This document shows positions 8,891 through 16,731 of a DNA stretch of 64,000 nt, one piece after another. The stretch is from contig NZ_JBLZMW010000015.1 in NCBI RefSeq assembly GCF_048553275.1, positions 1-64,000 of the forward strand, given 5' to 3'. The notes beneath the pieces are model-generated. The model saw only the letters and a list, made by a program, of their open reading frames with translations. It was not told where the DNA came from and did not search any database. The first letter of the stretch is position 1; every line of letters begins with the position of its first letter. This DNA comes from Pacificoceanicola sp048553275 (GTDB taxonomy: Bacteria > Pseudomonadota > Alphaproteobacteria > Rhodobacterales > Rhodobacteraceae). The position numbers were made by a program, and so were the translations under genes.

Positions 8891-9149
8891 TATGGAACTC
8901 GATGTGAAATGCGTTGACTGGACCTTCAAGGTGCAACCGGACAAGACCCGTTCCGGTTTCGAGGTTCACGCAGGGTTCAAACTGTTGAGTTTTCCGCTGC
9001 GGATCGAGGATTGCAAGCTGGTGAAGACCCCGAAAGGCACCTGGACGATTTGGACGCCAGACGCGCGGCTCAAGATCAATAAGCGGTCACTGCACGATCT
9101 GACCGCCTTTGTGTTCGAGGAATACGAAAAGGCGCGACAGTTGCTTTGA
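8883..9149 (+). CDS. Small island protein of unknown function, 88 aa
   Basis: The frame overlaps the end of the portal gene by eight bases, so it is likely co-translated. The product is a soluble protein with a predicted beta-rich first part (CVDWTFKV, FEVHAGFKLLSFPLRI) and a C-terminal helix (LHDLTAFVFEEYEKARQ). I recognise no family. It is the last gene before the island's right junction. Confidence 0.6.
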   Translation: MVDMELDVKCVDWTFKVQPDKTRSGFEVHAGFKLLSFPLRIEDCKLVKTPKGTWTIWTPDARLKINKRSLHDLTAFVFEEYEKARQLL

Positions 9150-9170
9150 GCGTTCCCCCAGCGTTCCCCC
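9150..9170. repeat. Tandem GCGTTCCCCC repeats at island end
   Basis: GCGTTCCCCC occurs at 9150-9159 and again at 9161-9170, a period of 11, i.e. one helical turn. It lies about 70 bases inside the tRNA end of the island. Short direct repeats at this position often serve as arm-type sites for integrase or excisionase. Confidence 0.5.
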
Positions 9171-9185
9171 GATCCAAAACGAGAA

Positions 9186-9205
9186 AAGCCCCCTTGCGGG
9201 GGCTT
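9186..9205. terminator. GC-rich hairpin terminator, usable in both directions
   Basis: AAGCCCCC at 9186-9193 pairs perfectly with GGGGGCTT at 9198-9205 around a TTGC loop. On the minus strand the hairpin is followed by TTTTCTC, so it could end the tRNA-Asn transcript; on the plus strand GCTCTT follows, giving a weaker terminator for the head operon. Confidence 0.65.
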
Positions 9206-9211
9206 GCTCTT

Positions 9212-9235
9212 AAATCCCTGTATTTTCAGGGATTT
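9212..9235. repeat. Inverted repeat flush with tRNA 3' end, probable attachment-site region
   Basis: AAATCCCTG at 9212-9220 and CAGGGATTT at 9227-9235 form a perfect nine-base inverted repeat with a six-base centre. It touches the CCA end of the tRNA gene. This is where integrase core sites of tRNA-targeting elements lie. The partner copy would be left of the window, so the core cannot be defined here. Confidence 0.5.
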
Positions 9236-9236
9236 T

Positions 9237-9311
9237 TGGCTCCGGCGGTAGGGATCGAACCTACGACCAATTGATTAACAGTCAACTGCTCTACCGCTGA
9301 GCTACGCCGGA
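9237..9311 (-). tRNA. tRNA-Asn (GTT)
   Basis: Read on the minus strand the gene starts TCCGGCGTAGCTCAG, has the anticodon loop CTGTTAA (anticodon GTT, Asn), the T-arm GGTTCGATC, and ends with a G discriminator and an encoded CCA (9239-9237). All four stems pair. Its 3' end faces the phage-like island, consistent with integration that rebuilds the tRNA end. Confidence 0.95.
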
Positions 9312-9391
9312 ACATGGGGGCCGTATAGCAATCTCGATTCCGGGCGTCCAGAGGCTTTTGTAACAAAATTGGCAATTTTCGACATTCTGTT

Positions 9392-10306
9392 TCAGCGTAG
9401 CGAAAAAACACTCTCGGCGGACAGCTCTCCAATCGGTGTGACGGAGTTTTTTGACGTAAGATCAATTAGGTGGCTCAGGACGTTGCGCTCTGCGGCGGGG
9501 AGAAGCGCTGTGGGAGTTTGGGTATAGATCCGGGCTGCCAGGCTGGCGGCCGTGGCGGGGCCGGATTCCAAAGCGGTCAGGATGGCGCGCTCGCGTCCGA
9601 GACGATGCGCGAGCAGGTCCGACAGGCGGGCTTCGGGGGTGTCGATCGGGGCGCCGTGGCCGGGATGGAATCGGCGCCATGGCCGACTTTGCAGGCGGCG
9701 CAGCGAAGTCATGAAGTCGGTCAGGTCACCGTCCGGCGGCGAGACAAGCGACGTGGCCCACCCCATGACGAGATCACCGGAAAAGAGCACATCCCCAAGG
9801 GCGAAACTGAGATGGTTGGCCATGTGTCCCGGTGTGTGAACCGCCTTGAGGGACCAGCCGTCGCCGTCGACACTCTGTTCATCAGCCACTAATACATCCG
9901 GCGTGAAAGCATGATCGACACCTTCGCCGCCGCCGACCAGCCCCTGCGACGCCAATCTGTGCATGACCTGCGACCTCCCGGCGGTTGCCGGTCCAAAACC
10001 CAGAATCGGCGCGCCGGTGCGCGCGGCCAGTGGGCGTGCGAGGGGAGAGTGGTCCAGGTGTGCGTGGGTGACGAAGATGTGGCTGACGTGCTGGCCCGGT
10101 TCCAACGCCGCGAGAATGCGATCAAGATGTCCGCTGTCGTCCGGGCCGGGGTCGATCACCGCAATACCGCGCGTCCCGACAAGATAGGTATTGGTGCCGC
10201 GAAAGGTCATTGGCGATGGATTGGGCGCCAGAATGCGGCGCACTCCGGGTTCAAGCGGGTCCGCGACGCCGGGCGCCGGGGTGAAGTCGGGTTGCGGATC
10301 AATCAC
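9392..10306 (-). CDS. MBL-fold metallo-hydrolase, 304 aa
   Basis: A metallo-beta-lactamase superfamily hydrolase with the metal motif THAHLDHS, further ligands in HTPGHMANH, SGDLVMGW and HPGHGAPI, and a C-terminal winged-helix extension. It is in the LACTB2/hydroxyacylglutathione-hydrolase-like branch; the substrate is unknown. GTG 10306 is the best start because AAAGGAG lies seven bases upstream; ATG codons further upstream lack a ribosome-binding site. It is a single gene facing away from the next one. Confidence 0.85.
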   Translation of the reverse strand: MIDPQPDFTPAPGVADPLEPGVRRILAPNPSPMTFRGTNTYLVGTRGIAVIDPGPDDSGHLDRILAALEPGQHVSHIFVTHAHLDHSPLARPLAARTGAPILGFGPATAGRSQVMHRLASQGLVGGGEGVDHAFTPDVLVADEQSVDGDGWSLKAVHTPGHMANHLSFALGDVLFSGDLVMGWATSLVSPPDGDLTDFMTSLRRLQSRPWRRFHPGHGAPIDTPEARLSDLLAHRLGRERAILTALESGPATAASLAARIYTQTPTALLPAAERNVLSHLIDLTSKNSVTPIGELSAESVFSLR

Positions 10307-10463
10307 GGGTCGGCTCCTTTGCAAGACGCCCACGGCGGCGGCACAAGACATAGGGTTTCGCGGATTGCCAGAAAGTTCAACCATTCGAAGGGAGCAAGGC
10401 CAGTGGATTGCCTGCCCGTCATTTGCGATTCAGTTCCGGTTTGAAAGACGATAGGCTCCGCAC

Positions 10464-11756
10464 ATGGATTTCGATTGGCTCAAACGCTACATGCCGCGCA
10501 GCCTGTATGGCCGCGCCGCGCTCATTCTGGTGCTGCCGGTGGTGACACTGCAGCTCGTTGTTTCTATTGTCTTTGTTCAAAGACATTTCGAGGGGGTCTC
10601 CGTTCAGCTCAGCCGGGATCTGGCGCGCTCTGTGAACCTCGCGGTTTATGAGGCGGCGCGCGGAGAGGATGTGGCGGCGGCGCTTGATCTTCGGATCGTG
10701 CCGGTGCCGCGCGACAGCCTGCCCGCCATGGATCAGCGGCGTTGGTTCGATTTCACCGGGATTGCCGTATTGCGCACCCTGCGCGCCCGGGTGACAGGGG
10801 TGGAGCAGATCGCCCTGCCGAATGATGAGGATGTCGTGATCTACGTCTCCGACGGCGACAGCACGTACCGGGTCACCGCGGCGCGGGGGCGGGTTTCGGC
10901 CAGCAACCCGCACCAATTGCTGGTGAATATGTTGGTGTTCGGTATGTTGATGACCGTGATCGCCTTCCTTTACCTGCGCAATCAACTGCGACCGATCACC
11001 CGCCTTGCGCAGGCAGCGGAGGCCTTCGGGCGTGGACGCAACGTGCCGTATTCGCCCTCCGGAGCGATAGAGGTGCGCGCCGCCGGTCATGCATTCCTCG
11101 ACATGCGGGCGCGGATCGAGCGACAGATCGAGCAGCGCACGATGATGCTGTCGGGGGTCAGCCATGACCTGCGCACGCCGCTCACGCGCATGCGGCTGGG
11201 GCTGTCCTTGCTCGACGACGAGGATCGCGAACCGCTTGAGCGCGATGTCGACGATATGCAGCAACTGATTGATGCCTTTCTGGAATTTGCCCGTGGCGAC
11301 GCGGAATCGGCGGCAGTTGAGCCAACGGATCCCGTGGTGTTGGCCGAAGAGATCGTCGCCAGCGCGCAGCGGACCGGGCAGGCGGTTGCACTGGCAGAGG
11401 TCTCGGGCGAGGGCAGTTTTCCCCTGCGGCCCCGCGCCCTCAGACGGGCCATCGAAAATCTGGTGAGCAATGCGCGCCGGTACGGGACGCGGTGCGAGGT
11501 CTCCGTGATGATCACGGGCAAATCCCTACGGATCCGGGTAGAGGACGACGGGCCGGGCATTTCGGCGGAAGATCGCGACGATGCGCTGCGCCCCTTTTTC
11601 CGGCTCGATCCGGCGCGCAATCAGGACAAGGGAACCGGTGTGGGCCTTGGTCTCGCGATCGCGGCGGATATCGCGCGGGCACATGGCGGCGTGCTGCGTC
11701 TGGGCGAAAGCGAGCGGTTGGGCGGGCTCAGGGCCGATATCGTGATTGCGATCTGA
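10464..11756 (+). CDS. EnvZ-like sensor histidine kinase, 430 aa
   Basis: Inner-membrane sensor kinase: membrane segments at about residues 18-38 and 152-171 flank a periplasmic region, followed by a HAMP linker, an H-box with His234 (SGVSHDLRTPL), the N-box ENLVSNARRYG and G-boxes DDGPGIS and GVGLGLAIA. It resembles OmpR-partner kinases of Rhodobacterales that sense envelope or osmotic state. No response regulator gene adjoins it, so its partner must be encoded elsewhere. Confidence 0.88.
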   Translation: MDFDWLKRYMPRSLYGRAALILVLPVVTLQLVVSIVFVQRHFEGVSVQLSRDLARSVNLAVYEAARGEDVAAALDLRIVPVPRDSLPAMDQRRWFDFTGIAVLRTLRARVTGVEQIALPNDEDVVIYVSDGDSTYRVTAARGRVSASNPHQLLVNMLVFGMLMTVIAFLYLRNQLRPITRLAQAAEAFGRGRNVPYSPSGAIEVRAAGHAFLDMRARIERQIEQRTMMLSGVSHDLRTPLTRMRLGLSLLDDEDREPLERDVDDMQQLIDAFLEFARGDAESAAVEPTDPVVLAEEIVASAQRTGQAVALAEVSGEGSFPLRPRALRRAIENLVSNARRYGTRCEVSVMITGKSLRIRVEDDGPGISAEDRDDALRPFFRLDPARNQDKGTGVGLGLAIAADIARAHGGVLRLGESERLGGLRADIVIAI

Positions 11757-11981
11757 TCGCCGCGCCGACCGAACGTCTGCCTTGGTTGCAGGACGGGGGC
11801 GGTGTCGCGGATACTCTGTGTTTTTGCTGAAAAACCCTTTCGAATTGAACCGGAAGTTCACGTTTCTGCCGTTTACAGGTCACGGTTTCACAATGCGCGA
11901 CTGCGATTGATATCTCATCAGGTCGCCAATCGGATGACCGTCTCGTGTGCCGAATGCCGGCCCGTTCACAGGAGAGATATC

Positions 11982-12260
11982 ATGAGCCTTACCGCCCTTG
12001 TCGCCACTGCGGCCATCGGACTTGTTTCCCTGCCTCCGATCGACACACCCGCGCCGAAGGGGGTGACCCTGACGCAGGCGGCGCCGTTCATCAGCACCCA
12101 GGGCATGATCGTACCGAAGGGCGATTACCGCACCATGTCCAATGGCTGCACCTATCGCCGCACACAGGCACCGGGTTATCCGCCGCGCTGGATTCTGGTG
12201 ATCAACCCCACGCGCATCGGCCTGCCGGCGCCGCGCGGGCGCTGCAGCGGCATGATGTAA
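11982..12260 (+). CDS. Small secreted protein of unknown function, 92 aa
   Basis: AGGAGA upstream supports ATG 11982. The N-terminal stretch LTALVATAAIGLVSL looks like a short signal peptide; the mature part is small and contains two Cys (in SNGCTYRR and GRCSGMM) that could form a disulphide. No domain is recognised. It stands alone and converges on the hybrid kinase gene. Confidence 0.65.
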   Translation: MSLTALVATAAIGLVSLPPIDTPAPKGVTLTQAAPFISTQGMIVPKGDYRTMSNGCTYRRTQAPGYPPRWILVINPTRIGLPAPRGRCSGMM

Positions 12261-12290
12261 TCCGCACAGGTGCGACAGGCGGCGGCGTGG

Positions 12291-14498
12291 TCAGCTCATC
12301 TGACCGGCGGCCGCCTCAAGCAGGTTGCTCAGTTTTTGCCGGTCGATCGGCTTTTGCAGGAATGCGGCACCGACGTCTTCGCAGGTCTTCGCCAGCTCGG
12401 GTGTGCGGTCTGCAGAGATGATCGCGCAGGGCAGGGGGCCGAGGGTCTCTGAAATTTCCCGATACAGGTCGAGACCGGACGGCCCGGCCCCCAACTGATA
12501 ATCCAGCAACAGCGCATCGGGCGTGATTTCAAGGTCTTCCAACAGCGACAGTGCCGAGTCGGCATCCTCTGCTTCGATCACATGCACGCCCCAGCTTTCC
12601 ATCAGAACCGTGATCGCCCGCCGCATTTGTGGATCGTTTTCCACCAGCAGCGTGATCAACCCGGCCTGGGCCAATGAAATCGGGCGGGTCATGCGCGGGG
12701 CCTTGGCGCCGCGCGGCACCGGCTGCCCGGCAAGCGGCAGGCTGACCATGAAACAGCTGCCGTGCTCAGGCTGGGACCACAGGCCCAGCGGATGACCAAG
12801 CCGCGCACAGGCGCGCTCCACGATGGCAAGCCCGAGGCCAAGTCCGTCATTGTCCGAGGCATTGGCGTCCAGTCGTTTGAACTCCTCGAAAATCGTGTTC
12901 TGATCCTCTTCGGCAATCCCCGGCCCGGTGTCCCAGACCTCGACCCGCGCGGTGCCGCCTCGCCGACGCACCCCGACCAGCACGCGCCCGCGCTCGGTAT
13001 AGCGGATCGCATTGGCCAAAAGGTTCTGCACGATCCGGCGCAAATAGGACGGATCGCTTTCGACGCTGAGCGAACACTCGACCAGCCGCAGCTCCAGACC
13101 CTTTTTCTGGGCGAGCACTTCCATCTCGTCGATCAAAGGGCGCAAAATATCGTGCAACGAAACGGCGCCGATGTCGAAACTCACCCCCTCGCCATCCAGC
13201 TTGGAAATATCGAGCAGCGCGTCGATGATCGCCTCGGCACTGGTCAGCGCGCTTTCCGTTTTCGCCAGAACCGTGCTGTCCTGGGCATTGCTGGCGCGAT
13301 CGGCGAGCGAGGCGATATAGAGTTTGGCGGCGGAGAGCGGCTGCAGGAGATCATGGCTCGCGGCGGCAACAAAGCGCGATTTGGACGCATTGGCCCGCTC
13401 CGCAGCCGACAGAGCATCCTCAAGCTCCAGCGTGCGCTCCATCACGCGTTGCTCAAGGATCTCATTGAGTTCATGCAGTTTCTGCGCCGCTTCACGCTCG
13501 GCGGTGACGTCGGTGACCGAGATGACAAAGCCGCCGTCCGGCATGCCGCGACCAAAGATCTGCAAGGTCATACTGTCGCTGCGGCGGATTTCGAAGCTGA
13601 TCTGCGCGCGCGGTCCGTCAAGCCGGGCCCAATAGGCAAACCCCTCGCGTGTCAGTCCGCGGGTAAAGACAATTTCCTCGCCAAGCAGGTCCAGCAGGGC
13701 AAAGAAGGACGTGCCAAGCTGCATACGCCGCGCGGGCAGGGCAAGCAGGGTTCCGATTTTCTCGTTCCAACCGACAAGGCGGGATTTTTCATCGAAAATA
13801 CACACCCCCTGGTTCAGGTGATCAAGCGTGGCACGGATCATCCGGGTCTGCTTGTCCTGCAGTTTTGTGCGCTCTTGCCGCTCCAGACGGATGATGTCCG
13901 TGACATCGGTCTGCAAGACTACGGTGCCGCCGTTGGCCGTGCGGTGCTCGGACACCTGAAGCCAACGATCATTTGACAGCTGCACGTTGAACATGACGTG
14001 CCGATCCTTGTGGCGGCGCATGCGTTTTTCGGCCCAATCCTCCGGCGATTGGTCGGGGGGCAGGGCGAGATAGCGCGAGCGACTGATGCGATCAACATAG
14101 TCTTTGAACGCCAGCCCGGCGCGCAGGTCCAGCACGGTGTCGCGAAAATCGCGGCAGAAGCGGGAGTTGCACATCACCAGCACTTCGTTTTTGTCGAAGA
14201 GGGCAAACCCCTCGGACACCGTCTCGATGGCATCGGCGAGGTTGCGCCGCGCGGCCTCGGTTTCCTGATTGGCCTGCGCCAGCTGGGCGTTGGAATCGTG
14301 CAGCAGGTTGAGCGTGCGTTCGAGTTCCAGAGTACGTTCGCGCACCCGCTTTTCGAGAAGCGCCGCGCGCTCGAATTGCTCATAGGCTGCGCCGGAGGGG
14401 GCACCGCCGTATTCGACGCGCTTCATAAGCGATTCAGCGATCTTGATCAGCTTGGCATTCTGGCGCTCAAGCGGATCGTCCGGATTGATCAAAGACAC
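12291..14498 (-). CDS. PAS-domain hybrid histidine kinase with receiver (NahK-like), 735 aa
   Basis: Cytoplasmic hybrid kinase. Order: coiled coil (residues about 45-90), two PAS-type domains (about 90-205 and 220-335), a second coiled coil, the H-box with His382 (AASHDLLQPL), the ATPase domain (N-box NLLANAIRY, G-box GLGLGLAIV) and a C-terminal receiver with phospho-acceptor Asp666 (LLLDYQLG). It has no membrane segment, so the signal is internal or relayed by a partner. The FIST gene lies three bases upstream and the LuxR-type regulator before that, forming one operon. Related sets in Pseudomonas control PQQ-dependent alcohol oxidation; that link is an inference here. Confidence 0.88.
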   Translation of the reverse strand: MSLINPDDPLERQNAKLIKIAESLMKRVEYGGAPSGAAYEQFERAALLEKRVRERTLELERTLNLLHDSNAQLAQANQETEAARRNLADAIETVSEGFALFDKNEVLVMCNSRFCRDFRDTVLDLRAGLAFKDYVDRISRSRYLALPPDQSPEDWAEKRMRRHKDRHVMFNVQLSNDRWLQVSEHRTANGGTVVLQTDVTDIIRLERQERTKLQDKQTRMIRATLDHLNQGVCIFDEKSRLVGWNEKIGTLLALPARRMQLGTSFFALLDLLGEEIVFTRGLTREGFAYWARLDGPRAQISFEIRRSDSMTLQIFGRGMPDGGFVISVTDVTAEREAAQKLHELNEILEQRVMERTLELEDALSAAERANASKSRFVAAASHDLLQPLSAAKLYIASLADRASNAQDSTVLAKTESALTSAEAIIDALLDISKLDGEGVSFDIGAVSLHDILRPLIDEMEVLAQKKGLELRLVECSLSVESDPSYLRRIVQNLLANAIRYTERGRVLVGVRRRGGTARVEVWDTGPGIAEEDQNTIFEEFKRLDANASDNDGLGLGLAIVERACARLGHPLGLWSQPEHGSCFMVSLPLAGQPVPRGAKAPRMTRPISLAQAGLITLLVENDPQMRRAITVLMESWGVHVIEAEDADSALSLLEDLEITPDALLLDYQLGAGPSGLDLYREISETLGPLPCAIISADRTPELAKTCEDVGAAFLQKPIDRQKLSNLLEAAAGQMS

Positions 14499-14501
14499 GG
14501 C

Positions 14502-15707
14502 TCAATCGTCCTCGACAGGGGGATAAAAGGCAACGCCGGTCAGAGTCTGATTGACGTGCAGCGCGCCGATTTGTTCGCCATAGGTGGAAAAGCCGAACAC
14601 CTTGTGCCGCACGAGAATATCGGACACCTCACGGCCTTTTTGATGCTGGGTGCTTTCGATCCGGCGCAGCAGGCAATCGCAGGCCAGGATATGATCCGGC
14701 GGGCCATCGGCGCTCAGCGCGGCAAGACGGTTTTCCAGGTGATCGGCGATATCGCTGTGATTGGCGAGGCTCAGCACCATGCCTTCGTCGATGGCGGAGA
14801 AAAACACCAGATCGCCGTTCTCGTCGACGCGCTGAATCGACCGCACATGATGGCTGTCGCCAAGGCGCACCACCACCGGATGCGCCGCGAAAGTGAAGGG
14901 GGACAACTGATCCGGGTCCTTGCCGAGCAGACGGGCGTATTCCTTGGCTGCGGGCTCGGCGTTCAGCTCCTGCACGAGGCGGCGGTCGGGGTCGGCGGCG
15001 GTGACAACCATGCGGGTCTCGCTCGGCACCATGTGATCGAGACTGAACACCCGCACCGGACAGCGCGAGCGGACAAGCGCAAGAAGCGCCGCATTCTGCC
15101 GGATCGTGCCATTGCGCGACAGCCAAGTGGCATGGAAATTCTCGCCATCCCCCGCAGAGCCGCCGAAAAGCGGCGCGGGTCCAAGGCCGGAGGTGAGCAC
15201 GGATGTCAGGTGTTCTTCCTTCAGGGACAGCCCGTCGACCATGAGGAATGCAAATTCTGAGGGCATCTCCGGCGCCCGCTGGTTCAGTTCCATCCGGCTC
15301 TGGATCAACCGGTCGATCAAGGCCTGTTCATCGAGGTTGGCAAGATCGTCGATCACAATCGTATTGGCGGAAAAGTGGGTTTCGGGAAACCCGATGGCAA
15401 TGATCTGGCCATCCTCATAGCCGTCTTTGCCCAACTCGCCCGCAGTCGTACAGGCCAGGACATCCGCGCCGCCAAAGGCGCGATGACTGTTTCGGGTCAG
15501 GCCCGAGAAATCCGCATCGGGAGACGCAAACAGACACACAAGAGCATAGGGCCCCGGTCCAAGGCGCATTGCGAGCGTTCCGGCCCTGTCGGGTCCTGTG
15601 CATGAGACCTGTGCGACGCGCAACGTCGACGGGGTCCCGGTCTCCTCCCGAGCGGAGCGAGGTTGCGCTCCGTCCAATTGCCCGCCCTTCGAGTGGTTTC
15701 GGTGCAC
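14502..15707 (-). CDS. FIST domain signal-input protein, 401 aa
   Basis: FIST N and FIST C domains are recognisable: FGGADVLACTTAGEL near the N-terminus, then PLFGGSAGDG, and a C-terminal segment with GREVSDILVRHKVFGFSTYGEQI. FIST proteins bind small ligands, probably amino-acid-like, and feed them to signalling proteins. It lies six bases after the response regulator and three before the hybrid kinase, which suggests a sensor-kinase-regulator set. The GTG start at 15707 has no clear ribosome-binding site, so the true start could be further in. Confidence 0.83.
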   Translation of the reverse strand: MHRNHSKGGQLDGAQPRSAREETGTPSTLRVAQVSCTGPDRAGTLAMRLGPGPYALVCLFASPDADFSGLTRNSHRAFGGADVLACTTAGELGKDGYEDGQIIAIGFPETHFSANTIVIDDLANLDEQALIDRLIQSRMELNQRAPEMPSEFAFLMVDGLSLKEEHLTSVLTSGLGPAPLFGGSAGDGENFHATWLSRNGTIRQNAALLALVRSRCPVRVFSLDHMVPSETRMVVTAADPDRRLVQELNAEPAAKEYARLLGKDPDQLSPFTFAAHPVVVRLGDSHHVRSIQRVDENGDLVFFSAIDEGMVLSLANHSDIADHLENRLAALSADGPPDHILACDCLLRRIESTQHQKGREVSDILVRHKVFGFSTYGEQIGALHVNQTLTGVAFYPPVEDD

Positions 15708-15713
15708 CGCAGC

Positions 15714-16415
15714 TTATTGCGCGGGATCGCCGCTTGGCAAGACCCGGTTGAACCGCGCTTCCTGTGCGACCAGCACAGCCTGTGTCCGGCTGTGCACGCC
15801 CAGCTTGCGCATGATGGCTGTGACATGCGCTTTGACCGTGGTTTCGGCAATCGACAGATCATAGGCGATCTGCTTGTTCAGCTTGCCCTCGCAGATCAGG
15901 TGCAGGATGCGCGCCTGCTGATTGGTCAGACTGGCCAGCCGTGCGAGGGCGTCATCACGGGCCGGTTCCTTGCCGGCCTGCGGATCAATGTAGCCATCGG
16001 GCACGAAGGCCTGTCCTTTGGCCACCGCCTCGAAGGCGCGGCGAAAAACCGAACGCTGCGAATGTTTGGGCACGAAGGCGTCCGCTCCGGCCTTCAGCGC
16101 GTGGCTGATCATGGCATTGTCGGCCATTGAGGAGGCGATGATGATCGGCGATTTCGGGGCGGCGTTGCGCAGACGGACCAGACCATCCAGCCCATTCACA
16201 TCCGGCAGGTTCAGGTCGAGCACGATCAGCCCGATTCCCGTGTCCTGCGCGATGACGTCCAGCGCCTTTTCCAGTGTGCCAGCGCTGCGGATTTCCTCGA
16301 AATCCGCGATGGATTGCAACGTCAGAGTGAGGGCATCGCAAAACAGCGGATGGTCGTCCACAACCAAGGCCGTGGTTCGTCCGTTCTCCAAAAGTCGTTC
16401 GGCCGCTTCGCTCAT
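15714..16415 (-). CDS. LuxR/NarL-family response regulator, 233 aa
   Basis: A receiver domain with the acidic pair VVDDHP and phospho-acceptor Asp67 (VLDLNLPD), then a LuxR-type helix-turn-helix (LTNQQARILHLICEGKLNKQIAYDLSIAETTVKAH, about residues 160-195, given here as the region). Start 16415 has AAGGG seven bases upstream; an in-frame ATG 21 bases earlier is less well placed. It is the first gene of the regulator-FIST-kinase operon. It belongs to the branch that includes AgmR/ErbR/FlhR-type activators of alcohol oxidation genes, which makes it a candidate controller of the xoxF cluster at the right end. Confidence 0.87.
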   Translation of the reverse strand: MSEAAERLLENGRTTALVVDDHPLFCDALTLTLQSIADFEEIRSAGTLEKALDVIAQDTGIGLIVLDLNLPDVNGLDGLVRLRNAAPKSPIIIASSMADNAMISHALKAGADAFVPKHSQRSVFRRAFEAVAKGQAFVPDGYIDPQAGKEPARDDALARLASLTNQQARILHLICEGKLNKQIAYDLSIAETTVKAHVTAIMRKLGVHSRTQAVLVAQEARFNRVLPSGDPAQ

Positions 16416-16579
16416 GACGGTGCCCTTCCTCCGCATGGGTCCAGCATAGGCGCGTTGCGGCCCGAGGGAACTAGGCGAAAAGTACTACGGGACTGCGCTT
16501 GCGCCTGTCTCGGTACGCGAACTGAAAGGGCCGCGGACCCTCGATCCACGGCGCAAGGCTATCACCGATAATGCCGCCC

Positions 16580-16696
16580 TCAGAACCAGCCGGATACGCG
16601 CCGGGCGCCGCCGGAAATATCCTCGCCGACACCTTCTATGGTGGCACAGCCAGCCATCGTCATGGCCAGCGCAATCATCAGCACTGCTCGTTTCAT
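16580..16696 (-). CDS. Entericidin A/B-like small lipoprotein, 38 aa
   Basis: The frame encodes MKRAVLMIALAMTMAGCATI followed by EGVGEDISGGARRVSGWF. It has a lipoprotein signal with lipobox MAGC and the short acidic tail (GVGEDI) typical of entericidin family peptides, which are small membrane-anchored lipoproteins. It is preceded by a GAGGCAGAG ribosome-binding region. It lies between the regulator operon and the binding-protein gene on the same strand. Confidence 0.8.
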   Translation of the reverse strand: MKRAVLMIALAMTMAGCATIEGVGEDISGGARRVSGWF

Positions 16697-16731
16697 CTCT
16701 GCCTCAAGGTCTTTTGACTGTTATGGCGGGC

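Larger units (their letters stand above)
1..9240 (+). mobile_element. Phage-satellite-like island with head genes but no tail genes, at tRNA-Asn
   Basis: All island genes lie on the plus strand and are tightly packed, often with stop/start overlaps. Order: integrase C-terminus, unknown gene, AlpA-type regulator, primase-helicase, large terminase, HNH, major capsid, prohead protease, connector, portal, small unknown gene. The right end abuts the 3' end of a minus-strand tRNA-Asn gene, a classic tyrosine-integrase target, with tandem repeats and an inverted repeat at the junction. No tail, baseplate, holin, lysin or CI-type repressor gene is present before ordinary chromosomal genes resume. The left end is outside the window. 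A capsid-forming satellite fits best; a deleted prophage that lost its tail half is the main alternative. Confidence 0.75.

Noticed and set aside
12762..15260. Long plus-strand frames opposite the hybrid kinase and FIST genes
   Set aside because: Antisense shadows; the minus-strand proteins have full domain structure and operon spacing.
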